64,000 bases of DNA, taken from Chamaecyparis obtusa. Taxonomy: Eukaryota; Streptophyta; Pinopsida; Cupressales; Cupressaceae. This document shows, one piece after another, positions 23,601-34,473 of the stretch (the stretch's first letter is position 1; each line of letters opens with the position of its first letter). Location: positions 1,105,001-1,169,000 of the forward strand of contig BSBK01005648.1 in assembly GCA_027943335.1 (NCBI GenBank). The letters run 5' to 3'. The notes beneath the pieces are model-generated. The model did no database searches. It was not told where the DNA came from and worked only from the letters and a program-made list of their open reading frames with translations. The translations under genes were made by a program, and so were the position numbers.

Positions 23601-26532
23601 AACAGGGGGTCACTTCCCTTGATTGACTTGGTACCTTATTGTAACTAACATGAAAGAAAGAGATTCTTAATGATAGGGTGACCTCGCAAAGTGTCAACAC
23701 CAAACTAGGATAATCAAAGTTCTCTATTGTCCAAAATGAAATGAAAAGATAAAAATAAAGGGGCTTTACCAACACTATCAAAGAGGTGCTAAAATCAAAG
23801 GATGAATATCCTTGCACTTTTGAATCAGGAGGTTGGACTAGGCCAAAATATAATTAAAATTGATTAAATGAAAGTGATTTGGATAATAAGAGCACTAAAA
23901 TTCTCCAAGAATGTAGCTAACAATTCTAGAGATAAGCTTTCTCACCAAGAATAACCTTCTAACCTGACAACTATTTCCAAAGTGGCCTTGTAAACCAATT
24001 GATGCTATTCCTAGAGGGCAAAAACTAGAGATTTAAAGTCAAAACAAGTCTCTAATGTCAGGATAGAAAATTGAGCAAGCTGTAAAAAAGTTGGGTGTTT
24101 CAACTCAAGAATTTAGTTATTTTATGGTTTAATCAGACACATTAACAGATTTCCAGCATTTTATCAAGCACATAAGACAGCAATCAAGGAGTTCAAGCAA
24201 GCAATTGTCTTCAAACAATGAGCAAGGGGCAAAGAAACCTTGCACATGAACAAGTATAGTGACTTAGTATTTCTACTCCTTAAAGGTTCTACTTGTGTAT
24301 GTTCTTGACAATGTTTTAGCAGGCACTTAGAACACAACAACACCTTATCAAGCTGTCTACAAGGATATACATGGCTTTCTAAAAGGAGTCCTTGATATAC
24401 GCAAGGTACATGAGGCCCAAATCCATAGATGAGAAGAATCCAAAATCACACAGTCGGGGGGAGACGGTAACCCAAATCTCCTCCTTCACTTCTCAAAGGT
24501 ATAAAGTTGTTTGAGGCTTAGCCAAGAGTGATATCAAACTCAATTCCCAAGAGAGGTGTCTTTGGATTCACCTCCCGATATTTATACTCTACCAGAACAT
24601 AAGAGTTAAGGTCATCCCTTGAGGTGGTGTGTCCCCAAGCAGGCCTTCTAGAAATAAAAACTAAGTAATTCACTATCAAAAGTATTTAGAGCACTAAAGG
24701 TGGAACACTTAACTCTTCAAGTAAATGCAAAGTGAGTCCAAAAGTGGGACACTTAACCCTTCAAGTGAATGCAAAGTGAGTCCAAAAGTGGAACATTTAA
24801 CCCTTTAAGATAATGTGAAGCGAGTCCAAAAGTGGAACATTTAACCCTTCAAGAGAATGTGAAGCGAGTCCAAAAGTGGAACATTTAACCCTTCAAGAGA
24901 ATGTGAAGTGAGTCCAAAAAGTGGAACACTTAACCCTTCACACAAATTCAAAGTGAGTCCAAAAGTGCAATATTTAACTCTTCACACTAACTCAAAGTGA
25001 GTCCAAAAGTGGAACATTTAACTCTTCACACCAACTCAAAGTGAGTCCAAAAGTGGAACATTTAACTCTTCACACCAACTCAAAGTGAGTCCAAAAGTGG
25101 AACATTTAACTTCTCACATCAACTCAAAGTGAGCCCAATAGTGAAATATTTAACTCCTCACATCAACTCAAAGTGAGTCCACACTTTAGAAAACAAGTGA
25201 GTTCCAAAAATCACAAAAGGGTTGCCTAGTGGAGTAATTAACGCTTCTTTCCTGTAGACCCCTCCCCTTTAATATGGCATTGATCTTGCAACCACGGGGT
25301 GGAAATGAGGGGCAGGTGGATTAGTGAGTCCAATAACTCAAGATAGAAATCTAGATCAATCACAAGTAATCTAAGACTGCTAATCAATACTACTCACAAA
25401 TAAAAAAGGGTTGAACAATGGAATATTTAACTTTCCAAGTAAATATAAAGTGAGTCCACAAAGTGGTGCATTTAACTTCCTATGTAAATAAGGAATGAAT
25501 CCATGCCCTCAATCACTCAATGAGATATTTGATATTGGAACCAAAAATTACTTAAGGTTTAAACACAAGCATTCACTTACACAAACTTGTATGAAAGCAA
25601 ATCTATGTTATTTCATTTCCCATTAAGAGCATCAATTGAAATGTGTTCTATGAAAGCATGTAAAACACTCAAGCCAAACACATGAGAGGTTCAATTTTAA
25701 TCCCAAAATTCAAATTTTGTAGAGATGGAACAAAGTACCTCAAGTCCAATGCTTTGTTTTAAGCATTTTTCATGAAAGCAAGAGCACCTTCAAATGAACA
25801 AGACAAGAAAACAAGCAAACAAGATATGCAATGTATATCCAACTTATGCAAACCCTAGGGTTAGATCTGAAAATCAATTGTTAGGAGAAATGATAACTAG
25901 AAAATAATCTAAATGATAACTCATATCATGCATTGAACAATGAAAAATAAGTGCATACCCATCACAAAATTTTATTTTTTTTGCATTTGACCTAGTCAAC
26001 AAGATCTAATTTTTACCACATGAATTCAGACCCTAAACCCAAAATGCAAAAAAGAGACCTCTATCAAAAAATAGAGATATTTCCAAAAATGTAAAAATTT
26101 TAGAAAAATCTCTTCATTTGTGCCTTAGAAACCCATTTTACCAAAATAGACCAGTTTTTATAAATTGACCAAATGAGCTATGATATGATTTCTAAATTAA
26201 AAAAACAGTGAATGGGCCCCCTATAAAATTTAAAGACATTTCCAGAAATGTAAAAATTTCTGAAAAATACATTGATTTGCGCCAAAAATTGATTTTTTAT
26301 GAAAAATCAAGAAAAAATCATAAAAAATACAAATCACCTCTGAAAATTTTTAAAATTTTTTTGGAGCTTCTCTTATATGTTGCAAACTTGAAAAAACATT
26401 TTTAGAACAAAACACTAATCAATTTGAGAGATATGATCAAATCTTTCAAATCTAGGATTTTTTGTCTCCAAACAAATCTACACAAGGGTTAGCTCCAAAA
26501 ATAATCAAAACTAGCATGCAAGAGGTGGGTTG
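23601..26532 (-). other. Long untranslated leader of the Tat-like element
   Basis: About 2.9 kb between the 5' LTR and gag with no coding frame recognised. It contains the 44-bp tandem array described separately. Diverged single units recur near 25405-25490. Confidence 0.6.
24690..25200 (-). repeat. 44-bp tandem repeat array, about 11 copies
   Basis: Unit on the plus strand: AAAGTGAGTCCAAAAGTGGA, then ACATTTAACTCTTCACACCA, then ACTC. Neighbouring copies are more alike than distant ones: the left copies end AGAGAATGTG and the right ones CACCAACTC. This suggests growth by local duplication. It lies in the transcribed leader of the gypsy element. Confidence 0.9.
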
Positions 26533-26550
26533 CCCCATGGTGGGCACCAA
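26533..26550 (-). other. Primer-binding-site candidate of the Tat-like element
   Basis: On the minus strand TGGTGCCCACCATGGGGC follows the 5' LTR after a short T spacer, where the primer site should be. I cannot name the matching tRNA with confidence. Confidence 0.5.
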
Positions 26551-26553
26551 AAA

Positions 26554-27608
26554 TGTATGGTGAAAATGTGACCACACTTCTATGAATCTTTATATGCAAG
26601 AAAACTCAAGAATGAGCCCTCACAAATCGATCCATAGCTCTCTATGCATGGAGTTGCAAGATTTGTAAAATTGCTCTCAGCTAGAGCTATAAACTCATGA
26701 CCTTGCTAGTCAACCATACAATGAGAGATTCACAATGAAAATAAGGGCAAGAATGTCAATATCTCCAATGAAACCAAATGTATGCAATGCAATGCAAATC
26801 TATATGACAATGCAAGTTAATCTATTGCATAAAAGGAAATCTAAGCTAATATGCCTTGATAATGCAACTAAGAAAGGAAATATGCAACTAAAATGAAATG
26901 CAATAACAAGTCTTCAAAGCTTGGATGTAAAATATCTTCAAAGAGCTCTGAATGACCTAGAAAACCTACAGCATAATATTAGCATGAAAACTTAAGATAT
27001 GAAAATGAAGAAGAGAGCTCTTCTTTTATAGGAAGTGAAAAGGAATGGACCATTGTGATTAAGAGGCAAAAGACTTAATCAATGATGGAGAAAAAAAGAA
27101 GCTTGATCCTTGTGCACAAATATCCTCCAATAGAAAAATTAGAAGCATTTACTTTATGTTGAGTATTTACTTTATGTCCATGTGAGACAAAAAATACTTT
27201 TGTTTTATTTTTATAAAATAAGAATAATGCTTTATTTGTGCAACATAGGATAAGAAGAAAAGTGGGGATTTTTTATTTAAATAAAAGGGGATGAAATTCC
27301 TTTTAATTAAATAAAGGCTTAGGATAAAGTGATTTTATTATTTAATTAAAAGAGATTTTTATTTAATTAAAAGATATTTTTAATTAATTAAAAGGGAGCA
27401 TGCTCTCTTAATTAAATAAGATTTTATTATTTTTTTTCTCTTTTAAATTAAATAAGGCTCAAACCTTAGGAAATATTGAATTGATTATGATTTGATCAAG
27501 GAAATTGATATAATTGAAAATGTTGATATTTGAAAATATTGATTCAGGGATTTGATAAATTGCTAAATGGGGGCCCAAAGTCTAGGTGACCATTTTAGGG
27601 TGCATACA
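26554..27608 (-). repeat. 5' LTR of the Tat-like element
   Basis: 1055 bp with the same termini as its partner. It is longer because a TTTAATTAAAAGA-type segment near 27360-27380 is tandemly duplicated here. Confidence 0.93.
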
Positions 27609-27613
27609 CATGG
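27609..27613. repeat. Target-site duplication CATGG (right)
   Basis: Matches 12684-12688 exactly. Confidence 0.9.
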
Positions 27614-28040
27614 CACATGGAATGGTATACCATGAGAAAAAATAAACCTCCCAATAGATTCTCCAACCCTCTCTTTTGCTTGCAAATTAAATAATTTAAC
27701 AACATTTGTTTCTCTTTTGCTCTTCTTTCCTACTAGAAGGCTCTTTCCCTTTCTGGTAGAAGTGGGAGTAGGTGTGTTACTTTCTTCCCTAGTAGAAGGT
27801 TGACTCAAATATTTCAAATCTCGCAAAATATCTTTCAGCTACTCTACTGAAGCCCCTGATTTTAGTGTCTCCCCCTCTATGTGAAATCTAATGGCCTCTA
27901 GTTTTTCTACTTGTGTTATAGCTTTGCAACCTTTCACCCCTTGACCACCTATCCAAAAAAGATGGAAATAAACTCTACAATAGCTACCAAAATAATGTTT
28001 TTTGGGAAAATGACACTCTCATTCCCTACTACACCCCCCC
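27611..28040 (-). pseudogene. hAT transposase, N-terminal part with BED-type zinc finger (broken)
   Basis: Reading leftwards, a degenerate BED zinc finger (a Cys, then FGSY-x-RV-x-x-HL and IGGQGVKGC) lies at about 28010-27935. One metal-binding Cys appears lost, replaced by Pro. A Ser/Thr/Lys-rich linker follows, then KERVGESIGRFIFSHGIPF just before the insertion. The reading continues at 12683 on the other side of the gypsy element. A TAG stands at the VE-LKDI position. A C/A-rich simple run (28031-28077) lies just upstream, so the true start is not recognisable. Confidence 0.7.
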
Positions 28041-28077
28041 CCACCCAACCAAAAAAAAAAAAAAAAATTCTTATCTT
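28031..28077. repeat. C-rich and A-rich simple sequence
   Basis: A C run followed by ACCCAACC and a 17-base A run, inside the upstream part of the hAT element. Confidence 0.9.
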
Positions 28078-28950
28078 TGTCTATTGTCGTGGGAAATTGA
28101 AGGAGAGGTTTAATGGACCTCTTGCATGCTTTTTGAGGGATTCAGAAGCATAATAAAATGTGCAAGAGGGTGCTAGCCTTGATACATTCATACTAGAAGT
28201 AGTTAAAGACCCCCCTATGGCTTCCCTAGTACTATGTTTTCTCCTTTGGGGTTGAGTTTGTTGAATTTATACTTCAACCCTATCACTACTAGCACTTTCC
28301 TCAATCTCATTGCTATTTCTCATCATTGTGAAATGTATAACATTGCAACATGTTTTATAAAAAAACCTCACTCAAAATTCCCTCTTTGTATGTTCCATAA
28401 TGCAAAAACAATGTAAAAATAAAATTAAATGCAAAGAAATGGCCATAATAAGAAAGACATACCTGGAATGAAGAATATTTTATGCCAAACCCTCCTCTTG
28501 AACCTTAAAAATGAAGGATTTGTTGCTTCTTCTCTTTCTTCTTCTTCTTCTCTTGAATGATTGAAATGAACAAATGAAAGAGACTTACCCCTTTTAGCAA
28601 CCAAAATAGGGTTAGAACTTTTTTATTTTATTTTTGAGACCACATGGGGCCCTCCTACAGTAAAAAAAATTTTAAAAATACTTTTTTCTTGATGCGGACA
28701 TTTTTTTCTAGGAAATTAGGGATGAGATTGGGTACCGAGGATGGTCGAGGCATCCCCCGACTATCCTTGGTACCCAATTTTGTCCCCCTATTTCCTAAAC
28801 TTCATCATTTTGTTAAAAGGAAACGTTCCCTTTTTGGGAATGGAAATGGGATTGATAGGGGATGTTGAATTTCATTCTCTGTGTCCCCAATACAAAATGG
28901 GGATGGGAACAATGATATTTCACCAGGGGATGCATCCCCATGGAACATAG

Positions 28951-30797
28951 CTTATACCTGAAGTCATTAAAACATTCATACATCAAGAAATCCTGCTCAT
29001 ACATATATATGAATGATCAAAATAAATATAATCATTAGAAGAGGATTTTAACATCTAATGAATTTTCATGTATTTGAATGATAAAATATCATCCCTTTCA
29101 TCTTTAATTATCAATTGAAGAAAAATTTAATAATAGTTTCATCTGATTAACTCCATCAAACAATATCAATATTATTTTTCTGCAACTATGGGCATATAAA
29201 TATTCATCGAACAAGGTCAACATCATCATCATAATCTAATAAATCAAACATATATTTGTATCTTCATTAGTTAGAATTTAATATCATACAATACAACTTG
29301 ATTCATTTAATAACTAATCAGATTCACATTACATTTCCATATTAACATTGATTTTTCAAATCACAAAAATATTTTATCCCAATGCATTTTCTAATGTCAC
29401 AATCAAAATCCAAAATGGGTGGAATATCACACCATAAATAGCTCATAATCATAATTATTGCAGTACTATCAAGCTCTCATAAACATGCACTAAAATTAAG
29501 CATGCATCCTACTGTAATAGCTTAATGTAGATCACCATAAGGTAAACCAACACATCATGGGCCCAACATGATCAGAAGACATGTATCAACAAGAATAAGG
29601 TAAGCACTCAAAATTATATAATTCAAACAAGAAGCATCCAAAACTAGATCAAAATGTAACAAATGATCTACATCCAAATTGTAAAAAGGCACAACCACAT
29701 GTACCATGATAATTCTACATCAAGAAGTATGAAATGAAGAAGAGGAAATAGGAGAAACATTACACCCTCACTTCAAGGACTAAGCTTAGTACAAGAAGCC
29801 TAAAAATAAACAGTAAGCCACACCAAAAGTGAGATCCTACAATTGCATCAAGCATACAAAGAAAACAACTATACATCGTCTTCACAAATCTAGGCTACAT
29901 CATAAAACTCCATTGCCAAATATTATTACAACTAAGGACATAAACAATCACATGCTCAAAAGAGAATCATAAAATCTCAAGGTCCTATAAAGGAACCACT
30001 ATTAGTGATACAAATCTCCCTCTAGCCACAATATTTTGTCGGAATGACTCAAGCACTAACAACTTTACCTCATAGTGAAGCAACCAAAAACAAACCAGTG
30101 CCCTCTAGGGCCACTTTTGTAGTGTCTCTCCCACTTTCTTCTCCATGGAATCTTGATGGATGTTTCTTTGAATTTTATTCTTGTATTGTGTGATCATGTT
30201 GGACTCATGTGAAGTTTGTACCTTGAGGGTGATCTGGTTATGTCATTGCATTGGCAAGTTGTTTATGTGTTTTACCTAATTGTGAGAACCATTGTGTTGT
30301 GACTAGTTGTATACTTCATTTGAGATTCCTTTCTTTGGCTCTAGATGTGTATTGTTTCTCCTATGGGATTGGTTGAACTGATCATGTGATGCAGGGACTA
30401 TTCTTGTGTTATGATTTTATGTTGGCCTTGTGAGATGCACTTAGTTCAGTTTAGTTTTGTGATCAATTCTAAGATTATTGTATTGGTAATGATTGTCATT
30501 TGGATTATGAGGCTTATGATGTGATTTTTTGGTTTCACTAAGGTATGTTCTAGTGATTACCTAGACCTTGATTATATAATGATGTTATTACATGAGTACC
30601 CATGTGATTTGGTATGGTGTTTGCACTATGTGATACAGTTGATTAGTACACCTTATTTTAGTTACTGCAACATTTCAGATTTATATGTTAGAATATATTT
30701 TTATTAGTATTTTGATCATATCTACATGATGATGCCTTATGATGATGTCTATTTTATTTTGCACTTGAGACTATTTATTATATTATCAGGATGATGA
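28951..30797. other. Gene-free stretch
   Basis: 28951-30100 is AT-rich without signals. 30100-30797 is T/G-rich, perhaps an old LTR-element spacer. No frame resembles a protein. Confidence 0.4.
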
Positions 30798-31565
30798 TAT
30801 TGGACTATACTAGTGTATATGACTAAGTTTAGTGTTGTCATTATGGAAACAAAGTCATATGGAGTTTTGAGGTTAGTGAAATAACTTAGAAGATCAGAAT
30901 TTGGCTAAGTATGGAAGATGGAGCATTTAGTGAAGCACCTGATGAATAGAGCATTAGTGCACGTGTGTATGATCAAGTTTTGGTATGTGCCCTTGAAGAT
31001 AAACTTTTGAGTATGTTATAATGCTATGTCTAAGAACGCATGGTCAAATGTGATAGCATGAAGAAGTTACAATGAGTTGAAGTGACATAGATAGTAAGTA
31101 GTAGAACAGAATAGAGCATGCGGCCGACAAGAAAGAATTTGATTAGCGAGTATTATTTTGTTTTGTAAAGGCTATGTGCCTATTATATTTATGTTATAGA
31201 CTTGTTAATATCTTTGTATGTAAACACACTTGAGCTAATTTATTTGGAAGCGTTGTATGTAATAGGTTATAGGCCGACTTAGTAATTAGTTTTGGCTGCG
31301 CCTATATATGAGACATGTGCTTTTGTATTTGAGCATGATATGGATATATAAGTTGAAATAGAAGAGTATAAGTGTGTGAAATATGTGTTAGAGAAGTAAG
31401 AATCATATAGAGCTTTACAAGAGGTTAAAGCATTAGTGCATAAAAGGAATTGATCAGATAGCAGTGTCATAGAAGCAGTTCACCCTTGCAGATATAGTGT
31501 GTATATGATATCCAGGAGGTTGTAGCCTTCTCTATTGAGCAGTGAGCTCTGGCAGTAAGCCTTAC

Positions 31566-31722
31566 ACCCCTAACAGGGTTTTTTACTTCAAGACTCCTAA
31601 CAGGGTCTAACCTTTGACTAGGTCATTGTACTAAGCATTGTAAAGACTTCTCCTAACAAGGAGAAGGAACATTAATAGGTTCATAATACAAACTAGAATT
31701 ATTAGTGGGTATTAATTCCCAC
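31566..31722 (+). promoter_or_regulatory. Hairpin row in LTR1
   Basis: ACCC/GGGT with loop CTAACA (31566-31579). AGACTC/GGGTCT with loop CTAACA (31591-31608). A seven-base-pair hairpin CTTCTCC/GGAGAAG with loop TAACAA (31647-31666). GTGGG/CCCAC (31705-31722). Confidence 0.7.
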
Positions 31723-31867
31723 CGGGGTTTTTCCTTTGGCCAAGGTTTCCCCATAATCATATCTGGTGTTATGTGTTATGGTTGTTTACTTTATTTTCTC
31801 TACTATTTAGTTCAGTAATTAAGTAATTGGGCTAAGTTTCAAGAAGTAGAAAAATATTAATATTATA

Positions 31868-31904
31868 GAACACTAATTCACCCTCCCCCCCCCTCTCAGT
31901 GTTC
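31868..31904 (+). promoter_or_regulatory. Poly-C-loop terminal hairpin of LTR1
   Basis: GAACACT (31868-31874) pairs with AGTGTTC (31898-31904) around a C-rich loop. It ends 12 nt before the LTR end. Confidence 0.75.
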
Positions 31905-31916
31905 CCATTACTAAAA

Positions 31917-31930
31917 ATTGGTATCATAGC
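31917..31930 (+). other. Primer-binding site, tRNA-iMet type
   Basis: ATTGGTATCATAGC, one base from the TGGTATCAGAGC that pairs with the 3' end of plant initiator tRNA-Met. It directly follows LTR1. Confidence 0.85.
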
Positions 31931-31970
31931 TTTGGACCTCTAAAGATAAGTTTAACCACTTGAGGAGATC

Positions 31971-33097
31971 ATGGTTTCAAAAGAAGTAAAACATCTGAAG
32001 AAGAATCTTGAAGCAACTCTTGAAGATCTTGACAAATCTAAAAAAGAAATTGAAGAACTAAAATTGAAGGTTAGTGGTTCACAAGTTTTCATCAAGAAAC
32101 TGAGAAAAGACTTGAAAGATTGTTCTACAAATGATTTTGGAAAAATGGTCAAAAAGATGAATGAAGAAAACACATCTCTGAAGGATCAAATTGAATATTT
32201 AGATGAAAAGATAACTAACAATCAAGAAGCCTATGAAGAATAGATCAAAGAAAATAAACAGATGAAGAACTAAGGCAAGCAAACATGAAAATCTTGGAGT
32301 TAGAAAACATCAATAAAAAGGTGGAATCTGAATTGACTGAAGCAAAGAATCATATTGACAAATTGTACACAAGTAAGGATCTAATAGAGTCGCAATTGTA
32401 TGCGCAAAAGATTAAAGGAGATACCACTAGTATTGGATTCAATGAAGCACAAAATCAAATCAATGCTATGCAAGATAGAATGAAAGCACCAAAAGAATAT
32501 ACAGAAGCTAAGAAGACTGGAAATCACACTGAAGCTAAAGCAGAACCATATAAAGATGAACACAAGCCAGTAAACTGAACTTTTTATGCCTGTAACAAGC
32601 ATGGACATATAGCAAGAGATTTTAAAGAGGTAATACCTTTCAATGGTTATTGTTATTCGTGCAATAAATTTGGTCATAGAGCTATGAATTGTAGATCAAA
32701 TCAAATAAATTAGACTCAGCAAAATCAGAGAAATCAACCATAGAAAAATGTTATAAGTCCTCAGAACATTACACGTCAGATATGCAATTATAATGGTCAC
32801 ACAAGTAGACAATGTAGTATGGTAACTCGCATCAATGTACCGAGGAATATAAGGCCTCTAGTTATTTGTTACTCTTGTAACAAGGTTGGACACATCTCAA
32901 AGTATTGCAGATCACAAGCGCAAGAACAAGAAAGACTCGATAAGTCTCAAGGATCAATTTTGGATGAATCTGAAGAAGTAAAGTTTGTGAAAGCTACAGA
33001 ACATGTGAGAAAGATATGGATGGAAGTAAAGAAAGATAATGTTAGTGGCACAGTAGTAGATGTGTCCTCAGTGGATGCACCTTCTACTTCTGGATAA
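31971..33097 (+). pseudogene. ORF1, first copy: coiled coil plus zinc knuckles (broken)
   Basis: Starts with MVSKEVKHLKKNLE 40 bp after the primer site, then about 190 residues of Lys/Glu/Leu heptad-like coiled coil. Four knuckles follow: a worn C-NKHGHIARD-type (near 32590), CYSCNKFGHRAMNC (near 32660), ICNYNGHTSRQC (near 32780) and intact CYSCNKVGHISKYC (near 32870). A Ser/Thr/Asp tail ends PSTSG then TAA. It is more than 90% identical by eye to the second copy at 34474-35583. A gag-like RNA-binding role is inferred from the knuckles. In-frame stops make it non-functional. Confidence 0.8.
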
Positions 33098-33516
33098 ATG
33101 ACCCTCATGGTCATAGGGGGAGCTAGATTATCTCTAGACCCCTACGCAAATGGTGTACTCACCCTTAGATTATGCACCTTTAGTTTTAGTTGTTTGGTTG
33201 ATAGTTGATGTAGTATGCAAGATCACATAGCTTGATTGTCAGTAGGAACAAAGATTGGAATTCTCTATTACATTATGTGTTATGGCAGCAAGCATTAATT
33301 GTAGAAATTTGTTTTAATAGTCACTGGAGATCCATTATCCACAATTTTTCATTCGATTTCGAGCCTTTGGAGAGCTCAAGAGATCAAGCAATTAGTGTTG
33401 AAAAAAATTGTAGTTGTTTTCATTAGTGAAAAGAAGTTTAAGTTGGTTACGAAACCCTTGTTCGAATGTGACAATTTAGAAATCATTTGGAAACCTATTT
33501 AAGCATTGATCAAGTA

Positions 33517-33789
33517 ATGGCCACTCCATTTGTATTTGATGTTACAGAGAGGAAGAGATATGTATTCAAGAAGCATCCTTTTAATTCAATGCTAGATGAT
33601 TTGGAAGGGGCATTTTCTAAAACTCCGATGGGAATGATGCACATAGAAGATATTCTTGCATATATATATTGTAAGAAGGAACCTATAGGGTTGGACAAAA
33701 TTAGGTCGCACATTGAAAAAATGTATGTAAACACACTTGAGCCAATTTATTTGGAAGCATTGTATGTAATAGGTTATAGGCCGACATAG
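33517..33789 (+). pseudogene. ORF2 fragment fused to LTR sequence
   Basis: The first 68 codons of ORF2 (MATPFVFDVTERKRY to SHIEKM) are intact, then run in frame into LTR2 sequence at the deletion junction near 33720 and stop at TAG 33787-33789. The stretch keeps the dinucleotide pair that the second copy has lost (see ORF2 at 36007). Confidence 0.75.
33720..33724. other. Deletion junction between internal region and LTR2
   Basis: Left of here the sequence matches the internal region up to the equivalent of 36210. Right of here it matches LTR positions equivalent to 39791 onward. About two bases (TG) are shared at the join, consistent with end-joining or template switching. Confidence 0.75.
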
Positions 33790-34419
33790 TAATTAGTTTT
33801 GGCTACGCCTATATATGAGACATGTGCTTTTTTATTTGAGCATGATATGGATATATAAGTTGAAATAGAAGAGAAAAAGTATGTGAAGTATGTGTTAGAG
33901 AAGTAAGAATGATATAGAGCTTTATAAGAGGTTAAAGCATCAGTGCACAAAAGGAACTGATCAGATAGCAGTGTCATAAAAGCAGTTCACCCTTGCAGAT
34001 ATAGTGTGTATATGATATCCAAGAGATTGTAGCCTTCTTTATTGAGCAGTGAGCTCTGGCAGTAAGCCTTACACCCCTAATAGGGTTTTTTACTTCAAGA
34101 CTCCTAACAGGGTCTGACCTTTGACTAGGTCATTGCACTAAGCATTGTAAAGACTACTAACAGGGAGAAGGAACATTAACAGGTTCATAATACAAACTAC
34201 AATTATTAGTGGGTATTCATTCCCACCAGGGTTTTTCCTTTGGCCAAGGTTTCCTCGTAATCATATATGGTGTTATGTGTTATGGTTGTTTACTTTATTT
34301 TCTCTAATATATAGTTCAGTAATTAAGTAATTGGTCTAAGTTTCAAGAAGCAGAAAAATATTAATATTATAGAACATTAATTCCCCCCCCCCCCCGTCTC
34401 AGTGTTCCCATTCCTAACA
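33722..34419 (+). repeat. LTR2 of composite element B, 5'-truncated
   Basis: 698 bp, lacking about the first 424 bp relative to LTR3. Ends CATTCCTAACA. It carries hairpins ACCC/GGGT (34073-34086), AGACTC/GGGTCT (34098-34115) and GTGGG/CCCAC (34209-34226), and the poly-C-loop hairpin GAACATT/AGTGTTC (34372-34378 with 34401-34407, one T-G pair, C run of 13). Confidence 0.85.
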
Positions 34420-34433
34420 ATTGGTATCAGAGC
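34420..34433 (+). other. Primer-binding site, tRNA-iMet type
   Basis: ATTGGTATCAGAGC directly after LTR2, the unmutated form of the site. Confidence 0.9.
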
Positions 34434-34473
34434 TTTGGACCTCTAAAGATAAGTTTAACCACTCGAGGAGATC

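Larger units (their letters stand above)
12689..27608 (-). mobile_element. Full-length Ty3/gypsy retrotransposon, Tat-like, dual RNase H
   Basis: Two LTRs flank an internal region with gag, protease, RT, RNase H, a second (archaeal-type) RNase H and integrase on the minus strand. A perfect five-base duplication CATGG stands at 12684-12688 and 27609-27613. The element is 14,920 bp, within the large size range of Tat-lineage elements, with a long leader before gag and a long non-coding 3' part. It landed in the coding region of the hAT transposase. All open reading frames carry stops, so it cannot move on its own. Confidence 0.93.
10355..28950 (-). mobile_element. hAT DNA transposon, interrupted by a gypsy element
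   Basis: Both ends carry clustered GGGGATGGGGA-type subterminal motifs (10365-10480, and in the opposite orientation 28690-28940), and the transposase gene lies between them on the minus strand. Removing the gypsy insertion leaves about 3.7 kb, a normal size for an autonomous hAT element. The exact terminal inverted repeats and the 8-bp duplication are not clear: CTTATGCT on the left and CTTATACC on the right match at only six of eight bases. The ends are therefore approximate. Confidence 0.6.
30798..31916 (+). repeat. LTR1 of composite element B
   Basis: 1119 bp, TATTGGACTATACTAG to ACTAAAA. It lacks about seven bases near its start relative to LTR3. No polypurine tract precedes it and a primer site follows, so it is a 5' LTR. 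Confidence 0.85.

Noticed and set aside
24690..25200. The evenly spaced 44-bp repeats look at first like a CRISPR array.
   Set aside because: The whole 44-bp unit repeats with gradual variants, so there are no unique spacers. It lies in a plant retrotransposon leader with no cas genes.
30793..30797. A target duplication for the composite element B.
   Set aside because: GATGA on the left and ATTAT on the right do not match convincingly, and the LTR1 start is damaged.
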